Origin: Legionella genomosp. 1
GTDB lineage: Bacteria > Pseudomonadota > Gammaproteobacteria > Legionellales > Legionellaceae
Direction: 5' to 3'
Assembly: GCA_945901145.1 (NCBI GenBank)
Contig: CAMDJY010000019.1
Location: 1 to 12,021 of the forward strand
Length of the DNA stretch: 12,021 nucleotides
The notes beneath the pieces were generated by a model. That model was given only the letters and a program-made list of their open reading frames with translations. It was not told the DNA's origin and did not search any database. Position 1 is the stretch's first letter. The number at the start of each line of letters is the position of its first letter. Shown here piece after piece: positions 6,217 through 12,021 of this stretch. The position numbers and the translations under genes were made by a program.

Positions 6217-7767
6217 ATGACACGAATTCGACTCAATGAAATAAAACGGTTTAATCCAGCTTTAGTTTACGCATTAGAACCTGAATCTATGCCAGGAATG
6301 AACTACGAAGATAAGATTGATAATTATCTCTACTTAGAAAATTATGTTGGTCAACAAACAGATATTTTTGAGGCATTACTTTATGCTCAAAATGAAGTTT
6401 TACCCTTATTAGAAGCTGGATTTGATCATCTTACACCAGAACAATTGATCGATTGGATTAAAACGATTCATAAAAAAACAGCAAAAACGATATTTTGTTT
6501 ATTTTACGATAAACTATCAGGATCTTATACAACAGACGGTGTTTTACGGTTTGAAAATGGTGCAGATATTATGTTGCCTATTCGCGCCTATTTATCCAAG
6601 CAATTACCAGGCCTTTCATGTGAGGATTTTTGTAACTGGCTTAAAAAAGACTACCCGTCTCTTGATTTATCTAGTTTTGTTCCATTTATGCATTTACTTA
6701 TGAAAATAAGAGATGACGAATCGATTGAAATCGAGCCAGTCGTTACAAAACCCCATGAAGAAATAAATAAACTTGGCGCTGAGGCACTTAACAAATTACA
6801 GTGTGCTTATCATACGGGTTTATTAACACTTGATGAAAAAAAAATTATTAATCAATATGTTAAAGTCTGTATTTTACCCAGTAATTATGAGTCAGCTATG
6901 AATACTTACGCAGCTGAAAGCATTGCAAAATTACAAACATGTAATCGTAATGATATCGATTCTGTTTCTCATGTCCTCGCTGACATTTTTTATGGCTTAG
7001 TCAATATTCATCCATTTGCTAATGGCAATGGTCGAACGGCGACAGTTTTATTGAATACCCTTTCTTGTGCCTTTGGCTATCCTAGTATTGTTTTGCGATA
7101 TCCGAATGATCGTGATGATGAGAATAGTCTGTATTCTCAAGCTTTTTCTGTCGTGAATACAACGCGCGAGCCGCTTGCTGCATTAATTAAACATCGATTC
7201 ACATCAGCATCTTATGTTGATGAACTTGCAGCCCAAGTTGCTGAGGAAAAATCGATGGTATTAAGTCGATTAAAATATTTAGAAAAAAAATCTAATCGCG
7301 CTCAAACAAAGCAAAAATTAGATCAAATTATGGAAGAATTTTCATCAAGAAATAATTTTGATGGTCTCTCACAAAAGGCAATTGAAAAATTATTTACAGG
7401 TTATACATTAACATCGCTACAAACTATTCTTCTTGGAAACAACGAAGCTAAAAAATTATTGTTGAAAGATATGCTCACTCTTATCATCGGTGCTGAACAT
7501 TCATGGAAATTTTTTAATGACAAGACGCTTTCAAAAAATCTAATTGCTTATATTGAGCTGAGCGACGACACGACTCAACAACGCTTTGCTACATTGTTAA
7601 CAGCAACAAACGCCATGAAAGTAACTGCAACTCGTCGTGCAGATAACAAAGTACCTGTGATTAAATTAGAGTCGTTTGATTTCTTAAAATTACTTGAAAT
7701 AGAACCCCAAAACCAAGAATTAGAACACTCATCTTCACTCACCAAATGTGAAGGCGTAAGCTTCTAG
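6217..7767 (+). CDS. Fic-domain protein with atypical catalytic motif, possible effector
   Basis: Fic proteins usually transfer AMP or another phosphate-containing group from a nucleotide to a target hydroxyl. Counting from the ATG at 6217 (516 aa), residues about 75-300 look like a Fic domain. WIKTIHKK..SGSYTTDGVLRF (80-112) resembles the conserved IH...aG.yR region, ILPSNYESAM (219-228) resembles the PP..(v)..LM segment, and NIHPFANGNGRTAT (263-276) is the Fic loop with H265. Canonical loops read HPFx(D/E)GNGRxxR; here the acidic Mg-binding residue is N and the final R is T. I see no clear inhibitory (S/T)xxxE(G/N) helix and no antitoxin gene beside it. Residues about 330-500 are a helical region I do not recognise, and the tail is Glu- and Ser-rich (EIEPQNQELEHSSS), as in type IV substrates. 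The start is uncertain: GTG at 6205 is possible and neither codon has a good ribosome binding site. The 3' end overlaps the convergent dipZ gene by 33 nt. Confidence 0.85.
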   Translation: MTRIRLNEIKRFNPALVYALEPESMPGMNYEDKIDNYLYLENYVGQQTDIFEALLYAQNEVLPLLEAGFDHLTPEQLIDWIKTIHKKTAKTIFCLFYDKLSGSYTTDGVLRFENGADIMLPIRAYLSKQLPGLSCEDFCNWLKKDYPSLDLSSFVPFMHLLMKIRDDESIEIEPVVTKPHEEINKLGAEALNKLQCAYHTGLLTLDEKKIINQYVKVCILPSNYESAMNTYAAESIAKLQTCNRNDIDSVSHVLADIFYGLVNIHPFANGNGRTATVLLNTLSCAFGYPSIVLRYPNDRDDENSLYSQAFSVVNTTREPLAALIKHRFTSASYVDELAAQVAEEKSMVLSRLKYLEKKSNRAQTKQKLDQIMEEFSSRNNFDGLSQKAIEKLFTGYTLTSLQTILLGNNEAKKLLLKDMLTLIIGAEHSWKFFNDKTLSKNLIAYIELSDDTTQQRFATLLTATNAMKVTATRRADNKVPVIKLESFDFLKLLEIEPQNQELEHSSSLTKCEGVSF

Positions 7768-9315
7768 ACCGGGTGAGCTAGGTATAATTTCTAGAAGCCC
7801 TGGTTTGGTTTGGTGTTGCTCAATCAGGGTGTAAAGTTTATGTTGTTCGACGTTAAGTTTACCTGCTGGTTTGCCATTTAAGATGATATTAACTTCGATA
7901 GGTTGATTCGTTTGGGTTCCCATGACGAGGAACACTTTGCCGGCGATAAAGTTTAAGCTTAATTTAGACCCAGGCTCTATCGCAACAATATACTCATCCT
8001 CAATGCGCCATTTTCCAGAAAGTGCCCAATAATTTACAGGCAATGCATTTGGAGTATCGGAAAAATGAGTTGAGCGCACCTGTCCCAAGTAAGTTTCAGG
8101 CGTTTGTGGGTTATTATTGATGCTGGCAGCGGCGGGTGAAAGACTCTTTTGATTTAAACCTAGCAAATAGCGGATATTATTCTCAGTGACGTCATAATCA
8201 CCTTCACCAAAATGTGTGTAAACCACCCGGCCTTCTTGATTAATTAAGTAGTGCGCTGGCCAGTAGTGATTTTCAAAATTAGTCCATGTATCAAGATTGT
8301 TGTCAAGAGCTACTGGATATTTAATTTGATGCGCGGCGATGGCATTTTCTACGTTTTTTGGGTTTTTCTCAAACTCAAATTCTGGTGCGTGCACACCAAT
8401 GATGACTAAACCCTTGTCTCGATATTTGCGATCCCATTCTGTGATAAAGGGTATAGTACGGATGCAGTTTATACAGGAATATGTCCAGAAATCAATGAGA
8501 ATGACTTTGCCTTTGAGTTTATCCATGGTGAGCGGTTGACTATTCAGCCAAGCATCAATGCCACTAAATTCTGGGGCGGCATAGGGTCTAGTTAATCCAC
8601 TGATGAGTCCGTTGTGTTGTTGCGCGCTAGGGGTTGCTTGTGTCGACTCTGAGGATTGCAAATTAAATCCTGAAGCAATAAACGCCACAGCCAGCAGGAT
8701 AATTACCCCAAATATTTTTCGAACTGCTTCGGCGTGTTGTGTGAAAAATTTGAGTTTATTCAAGATACGTCTCCCTAAAAGAGCAATAATCAGCATAGGA
8801 ACTCCTGCGCCCAAAGCAAAGGATGCAATCAGCAATAATGCTTGAAAATCACTGTGTTGGCGAATCACTTGCACGAGGACCGCAGCAAGAATTGGCCCCG
8901 CACAGGGTGTCCAGACGAGTCCGATGAGCATGCCGATGATGATGCCACTCCCAAAGCCATCTTTAGCATTAGTCGTCAAATTGCTCCCAATATTCGCAAA
9001 GCGTTGCGTGAAGGCGCTAAATTTCAGTGACAGTGTGTTTGATAACAGAATTAAACCAAACAATGCAAGTAAGAGAATAGATGTATATTTAATATAATCA
9101 AGATAGATATGGAAAGCCTGAACAAGCTGGCGTGATAGCAGTGCGAATAAGGTGAAAGCGGTGACAAAGCCAATGATGATACCAAAAGGCCGCCGATGTC
9201 CACCCTCTACTGATCCTGCAAGAACAAGCGGTAATATTGGCAAAATGCAAGGGGAGGCGATGAGTGCCAACCCTTCTAGAAAAGATAATCCGACTTCAAT
9301 AAGATTGGTAATCAT
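7735..9315 (-). CDS. dipZ: DipZ-type thiol-disulfide protein: CcdA/DsbD membrane domain plus periplasmic thioredoxin domain
   Basis: At 526 aa this is a three-part protein of the DipZ family. Residues about 1-215 are a CcdA/DsbD-like membrane domain whose two expected redox cysteines are present: C23 in ASPCILPILP and C138 in WTPCAGP. A Ser/Gln/Thr-rich linker (about 219-237) leads to a TlpA/ResA-like thioredoxin domain with WTYSCINC (active C281 and C284) and the DipZ signatures GVHAPEFEFE, YPVALDNN, YWPAHYLI and HFGEGDYD. Residues from about 405 to the end form the beta-rich C-terminal domain with VNYWALSGKW and SPGLEAYAFTFGE. It should pass electrons from cytosolic thioredoxin across the inner membrane to periplasmic disulfides; the partner is unknown. 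The ATG at 9315 was chosen over a TTG one codon earlier; no good Shine-Dalgarno is visible. It lies 55 nt downstream of the esterase on the same strand, with no clear terminator between them. Confidence 0.93.
   Translation of the reverse strand: MITNLIEVGLSFLEGLALIASPCILPILPLVLAGSVEGGHRRPFGIIIGFVTAFTLFALLSRQLVQAFHIYLDYIKYTSILLLALFGLILLSNTLSLKFSAFTQRFANIGSNLTTNAKDGFGSGIIIGMLIGLVWTPCAGPILAAVLVQVIRQHSDFQALLLIASFALGAGVPMLIIALLGRRILNKLKFFTQHAEAVRKIFGVIILLAVAFIASGFNLQSSESTQATPSAQQHNGLISGLTRPYAAPEFSGIDAWLNSQPLTMDKLKGKVILIDFWTYSCINCIRTIPFITEWDRKYRDKGLVIIGVHAPEFEFEKNPKNVENAIAAHQIKYPVALDNNLDTWTNFENHYWPAHYLINQEGRVVYTHFGEGDYDVTENNIRYLLGLNQKSLSPAAASINNNPQTPETYLGQVRSTHFSDTPNALPVNYWALSGKWRIEDEYIVAIEPGSKLSLNFIAGKVFLVMGTQTNQPIEVNIILNGKPAGKLNVEQHKLYTLIEQHQTKPGLLEIIPSSPGLEAYAFTFGE
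7760..7798. terminator. Inverted repeat at the fic/dipZ convergent overlap
   Basis: GCTTCTAGA (7760-7768) and TCTAGAAGC (7790-7798) are perfect 9-bp arms with a 21-nt loop. The repeat contains the fic stop codon and lies within the last codons of dipZ. It may reduce read-through between the convergent genes, but the loop is long and neither side has a T run, so a terminator role is only a suggestion. Confidence 0.35.
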
Positions 9316-9370
9316 CAAGATAACTTATTGTTAGATGCGTTATCATTAACTATAGCATAATGTATTTATT

Positions 9371-10576
9371 TCATTTGATTTTTTTGGTATGTTCATCCGC
9401 CAGAGAGGATGAGATGTCCCCATTAAGCTTGATGTCTTCTAGATTGCTTTTAAATTGCTGGGTCAGTCGTGATGTCAGGGCCGGGATCCCATCGTCTAAT
9501 GTTTCAATCCAAGGGATAAACTGATGCCCATGCAGACCTTGTTTCAGCGGCGTATTTAGTTTTCTAGATAAGTGAATGGCATAGGCTAAATTGGTATTAT
9601 CAGCAAAACCTGGTTGTTCAAAGACTCCGCAACTTAAATGGATATGTGGGCTTGATATTGAAGCAGAAGAGTTTGATTCTAGTCTCTCTCGTAAAATGTC
9701 TCGATTCGCTGGTGAGGGGGATTGCGCGATAATGGCACCAAAAAGTTTTGGGTAATTGATGCCGATGTAGATGCTTGCGGTTCCGCTGAGACTTGAACCA
9801 ATCATGATTCTCTGCCTTGGATTTTCAGGTATATCAATTCCTTGCTTTTTTAACTCAGGAAAAAGTGTATTGCCGATGAAGTTAGCGTATTGATTGATAC
9901 CATAACTGTAGTCAATCAATCTTACACCCATCCCTGGTAACGCTGTATTTGGGTCATTATTAAAAGATTGAAGCGTTTCTTCAGGTAATGTGTTTTTTAG
10001 TATTTCACCAGGGTATTCGCTTTCAAGCAGTGTTTCTGTTTCACTGTCTTTAAAAAAAGGGACGAATTTTTGAGTGATGGTTTTACCTTGATGGCTAGGT
10101 TCTGTTTGGATATATTGATACGTTAAGATGGACGCTTTGGCGATACGGTCTGTACGCAGCATGATGCCAGTATTTTCTAGTTCTAACAGTTTTTGTCTGC
10201 CATCTATTGAACCATAGCTATGGAAATCACCTTGTAAATAGAGGTCCATTTTGGTACCGGGGACTTCTTTACTCTCCTGAAGAGAATCTTTTTTTATTAA
10301 AAAATAGACATTACAGATATCATTTGAACCTAAAGTATTTTCAATAATCGGTGTTCCACCATATGCTTTAATTTGATTCCAAAATATGTCGGTGAGTTGC
10401 GTTTTTTGTGTGTCAGATAAATTACTATTGCTATAATAATCAGCGTATTTATTTAATACATCTTGGAAAGTAGGTATGACGCTAGCGCTTGAAAAATCTT
10501 CCCAAAATTTTTTCACAAAGGGCGCTGCACCAGTTGCTTCTTGTAATTTATCAATAAAATCTTTTGCAATTGGCAT
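9371..10576 (-). CDS. Putative alpha/beta-hydrolase of the enterochelin-esterase (Fes/IroE) type
   Basis: This 401-aa protein has no signal peptide and is probably cytosolic or exported by a specialised system. An N-terminal region of about 210 residues loosely resembles the Fes N-terminal domain (VYFLIKKD, MDLYLQGDFHSYG). The hydrolase domain has MIGSSLSGTASIYIGINYP (258-276) with the nucleophile S262, FGAIIAQSPS (279-288), a likely acid in CGVFEQ (E320) and a likely catalytic H351 in GLHGHQFIPW. The usual GxSxG elbow reads GSSLS-G, with Ser in place of the second Gly. Fes-type enzymes cleave siderophore esters, but related proteins act on other esters, so the substrate is open; no siderophore genes are nearby. 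The ATG at 10576 lacks a clear ribosome binding site. The Lys/Asp-rich tail has no known motif. It may be co-transcribed with dipZ. Confidence 0.82.
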   Translation of the reverse strand: MPIAKDFIDKLQEATGAAPFVKKFWEDFSSASVIPTFQDVLNKYADYYSNSNLSDTQKTQLTDIFWNQIKAYGGTPIIENTLGSNDICNVYFLIKKDSLQESKEVPGTKMDLYLQGDFHSYGSIDGRQKLLELENTGIMLRTDRIAKASILTYQYIQTEPSHQGKTITQKFVPFFKDSETETLLESEYPGEILKNTLPEETLQSFNNDPNTALPGMGVRLIDYSYGINQYANFIGNTLFPELKKQGIDIPENPRQRIMIGSSLSGTASIYIGINYPKLFGAIIAQSPSPANRDILRERLESNSSASISSPHIHLSCGVFEQPGFADNTNLAYAIHLSRKLNTPLKQGLHGHQFIPWIETLDDGIPALTSRLTQQFKSNLEDIKLNGDISSSLADEHTKKIK

Positions 10577-10609
10577 TTTAATAAAATTTTTGATGATGTG
10601 TTGTAGTTA

Positions 10610-10615
10610 ATTATA
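10610..10615 (-). promoter_or_regulatory. Candidate -10 box for the esterase gene
   Basis: Minus strand TATAAT, a perfect -10, lies about 34 nt before the ATG at 10576. The matching -35 is poor, so the promoter is only suggested. Confidence 0.35.
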
Positions 10616-10665
10616 GTTTATATTCGAGGAAAAAATATTTAAGCGATCTCAGACAATTTATACGA

Positions 10666-10696
10666 GTTGCAGAATATTGAAATAATGTTCTGCAAC
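10666..10696. terminator. Stem-loop between the broken membrane-protein gene and the esterase
   Basis: GTTGCAGAA (10666-10674) pairs perfectly with TTCTGCAAC (10688-10696). Four more pairs, one of them G-U, extend it to a 13-bp stem with a 5-nt loop (GAAAT). It lies 23 nt beyond the stop of the minus-strand gene at 10719 and upstream of the esterase, where a terminator is expected. It is not followed by a T run on the minus strand. Confidence 0.5.
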
Positions 10697-10718
10697 TTAA
10701 CTTTGTTTACGTGAAGAT

Positions 10719-11372
10719 TTAATTAGGTGTATTTTTTTGAGGATCTATCTCACTCTGATCTTTTGTGTTGGTTTTCATTTTTACATTGCTCACAGCCCCA
10801 GCTAAACCAGTATGACGTCCGACAAAGAAACCTGCGCCAGCTGTCAGAATACCTGCTCCGCCAAGAGCTAAAACTAAACTGACACCTGCTGTAGGAACAG
10901 CAGCAAGAATCCCGGTTGCAACTAACATGACAGCGGCAAGAGATAATAAAATACGCTGACATTTTTCCCATCCTTTACCTTTAAGCTCAGGAGCCATCTG
11001 GGATAAACGCAGCATACTTTCTTTGTGTACTTTAGCATCATAAACAACCTGCTTTGTTTTTCCAGTTTCATTAATATCTATGCAGTACAAATGAGATTCA
11101 AATGGTTTGCCTCCAATTGCAATATAATGTAGCCCTTGTGCAACATGAGAACAAATATCTGCCAAGCGAACAAGAAGAGCTTTATCATCTACCATTTCTG
11201 GTGAGCCTAGTTCGTTTTTAACTTTCGCCCCATCTTCCCAAGCTTGTTTTTGAGGTATTGATTTTACTCGTTTACCATCCTCAGTTAAAGGCAATTGTTT
11301 GTGAAGTTCTTTTAAAACCCGAGTGGCCTCTCGTAAGGCAGTATTTCGTGCACGATGTTGTTCTGTTGTCAT
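10719..11372 (-). CDS. C-terminal part of a split gene: helical protein with C-terminal membrane hairpin, function unknown
   Basis: This open frame gives 217 aa from the ATG at 11372. I do not recognise a family. Residues 1-135 are polar and mostly helical (RARNTALREATRVLKELHKQ), and the part around GLHYIAIGGKPFESHLYCID looks like a short beta segment. Two hydrophobic Gly/Ala-rich segments at about 140-160 and 163-185 form a probable membrane hairpin, followed by a polar tail (KMKTNTKDQSEIDPQ). The frame stays open upstream to a stop at 11424-11426, with a TTG at 11393 as alternative start. Neither start has a ribosome binding site, and the open frame meets the end of the upstream frame within about 10 nt. 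I therefore read it as the 3' piece of a frameshifted gene rather than an independent one. Confidence 0.6.
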   Translation of the reverse strand: MTTEQHRARNTALREATRVLKELHKQLPLTEDGKRVKSIPQKQAWEDGAKVKNELGSPEMVDDKALLVRLADICSHVAQGLHYIAIGGKPFESHLYCIDINETGKTKQVVYDAKVHKESMLRLSQMAPELKGKGWEKCQRILLSLAAVMLVATGILAAVPTAGVSLVLALGGAGILTAGAGFFVGRHTGLAGAVSNVKMKTNTKDQSEIDPQKNTPN

Positions 11373-11416
11373 CTGTTGTGCATCGGGTGACAAATCAGGA
11401 TCAGATCCTGTTAATC

Positions 11417-11761
11417 TTATAGACTAGACGTAAAATAACGATCCTTTGACGCAGTTTCAATTTCTTTTTCAAGAATGTGTAACTGGTCTAGATAATCTTG
11501 TTCGGCTTGAGATTGTCTTTGTTCTGAAAAGGTTGACTTTGACATGATTTTTTTCCTCATTCGTTCTTCTTTTCCCTGTTGAATTGCTTCACTAATAACA
11601 GGCTCCATCTTTTTTAGCCAAAGTTCATTTTTAATTTCTTTAGCTGATTCTTTAACTTTTTGTAATAGACAGGATAATTTCTCAAATTCTGTTATTAATT
11701 GTGGTTCTTCTGGTGAAACATTAGGATATCCCAATGACTCCCAGTTGCTAATTTTTTTCAT
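11417..11761 (-). CDS. Middle part of the split gene: helical, highly charged, function unknown
   Basis: From the ATG at 11761 this frame gives 114 aa rich in Lys, Glu and Gln. Long amphipathic helices, probably coiled coil, cover about residues 25-105 (KVKESAKEIKNELWLKK, EQRQSQAEQDYLDQLHILEK). No known domain was recognised. A GTG at 11800 would lengthen it by 13 residues, but those 13 do not look coding, while the neighbouring frame does (DPNRAAKILLAAHSESYEKN). The ATG is followed at once by an A7 tract, which is where the reading frame changes. It ends SSL-stop at 11417, just where the next frame opens. Best read as a piece of the composite pseudogene. Confidence 0.45.
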   Translation of the reverse strand: MKKISNWESLGYPNVSPEEPQLITEFEKLSCLLQKVKESAKEIKNELWLKKMEPVISEAIQQGKEERMRKKIMSKSTFSEQRQSQAEQDYLDQLHILEKEIETASKDRYFTSSL

Positions 11762-11869
11762 AACTTTCTGAATGTGCTGCAAGTAATATTTTCGCAGCAC
11801 GATTTGGATCTGATTTTTCTACAGTAACGGCATCTACTTTAGCTTTTTCTAATATTGATTGTCCTTCAA

Positions 11870-12021
11870 TCAAGCTGGTAAACTTAGGTCAACCTCAATG
11901 GCTAAGGCCTCGCGATTAAAGTCATCAACGACGTTAAATGTTCTAAATTTTCGACCACACATTAATCCATCACTCATAAAATCAGCTGACCATGTTTTAT
12001 TAATTGCATTAGGAACCACTA
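11870..12021 (-). pseudogene. Fragment of an IS3-family transposase (OrfB integrase core)
   Basis: The minus strand reads [19 protein letters not shown] followed by [21 protein letters not shown] and then a stop at 11870-11872. This is the rve integrase core of IS3-family (IS407/IS2-like) OrfB, including the first catalytic Asp (WSADF) and the second (NVVDDFN). Homology stops abruptly after LSLPA, where intact transposases continue for about 100 more residues with the catalytic Glu, so the 3' half and the element end are missing. The N-terminal part lies beyond the window edge. It is a dead fragment, directly joined to the composite broken gene. Confidence 0.9.

Larger units (their letters stand above)
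10719..11872 (-). pseudogene. Composite broken gene (three frames), effector-like, 5' end lost at an IS3 fragment
   Basis: Read right to left, three coding-looking segments follow each other without gaps. About 11872-11748 gives [17 protein letters not shown] and then SDPNRAAKILLAAHSESYEKN-stop; 11761-11417 gives KKISNWESLGYPNV onward to SSL-stop; about 11423-10719 gives SIRLTGSDPDLSPDAQQM onward to the membrane hairpin. The first switch is at a run of seven A (11758-11752 on the minus strand), and one A fewer would join the frames as SYEKISNWES. The second is within 11417-11426. The 5' end is cut at about 11872, where an IS3 transposase fragment begins, so promoter and start are gone. The joined product would have at least about 375 residues: a charged helical N-terminal part and a C-terminal membrane hairpin. 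That the three pieces are one gene is inference. Confidence 0.65.

Noticed and set aside
1..12021. CRISPR arrays, tRNA or rRNA genes, replication origin or phage attachment sites
   Set aside because: No regularly spaced repeats, cloverleaf-like segments, rRNA sequence, DnaA-box clusters or integrase with flanking repeats were seen on either strand.
1..12021. The whole window as one composite transposon bounded by insertion sequences
   Set aside because: The left remnant is IS630 family and the right one IS3 family, both are decayed, and the content between is mainly housekeeping genes; nothing indicates joint mobility.

Overview
The window looks like a stretch of chromosome from an AT-rich, host-associated gammaproteobacterium, most likely of the order Legionellales (Coxiella/Legionella/Berkiella/Aquicella-like). 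The basis is inference. The conserved genes are gammaproteobacterial in type (tsaB, ycaR next to kdsB, a bacterial-type proS of E. coli length). They alternate with AT-rich accessory genes that resemble effector candidates: a Fic protein, a small hydrophobic-hairpin protein, a cytosolic Fes-like esterase and a broken helical/membrane gene. Decayed IS630 and IS3 transposases lie at the two ends. No 16S rRNA or other decisive marker is present.

Layout. 1-464 is a fossil IS630-family transposase with two internal deletions and a frameshift. 465-963 has no convincing gene. 964-1476 (minus) is a 170-aa protein with two hydrophobic segments, a near-consensus sigma-70 promoter, a strong ribosome binding site and a hairpin terminator. 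1742-4282 (plus) is the housekeeping block: a ferritin-like di-iron protein, the 7Fe ferredoxin FdxA, TsaB (tRNA t6A synthesis), a YcaR-like zinc-ribbon protein (absent from the list of long ORFs) and KdsB (CMP-Kdo synthesis for LPS). From fdxA to kdsB the genes are separated by 4 nt or overlap, so they are very probably one operon. A perfect hairpin at 4290-4314 ends this operon and also contains the proS stop codon, proS (4303-6009, minus) being convergent.

6217-7767 (plus) is a large Fic-domain protein whose catalytic loop reads HPFANGNGRTAT, so the usual Asp/Glu and the final Arg are both missing. It converges on, and overlaps by 33 nt, a DipZ-type membrane thiol-disulfide protein (7735-9315, minus). 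Upstream of that lies a cytosolic alpha/beta-hydrolase of the Fes/IroE esterase type (9371-10576, minus). The right end (10719 to about 11872, minus) appears to be one gene, of unknown function with a C-terminal membrane hairpin, now split into three reading frames. One break is at an A7 tract. Its 5' end abuts an internal fragment of an IS3-family transposase (11870-12021).

No complete new multi-gene system is visible. The most interesting items are the atypical Fic protein, the small hairpin protein with its own strong promoter, and the split gene with a homopolymer frameshift beside the IS3 fragment.
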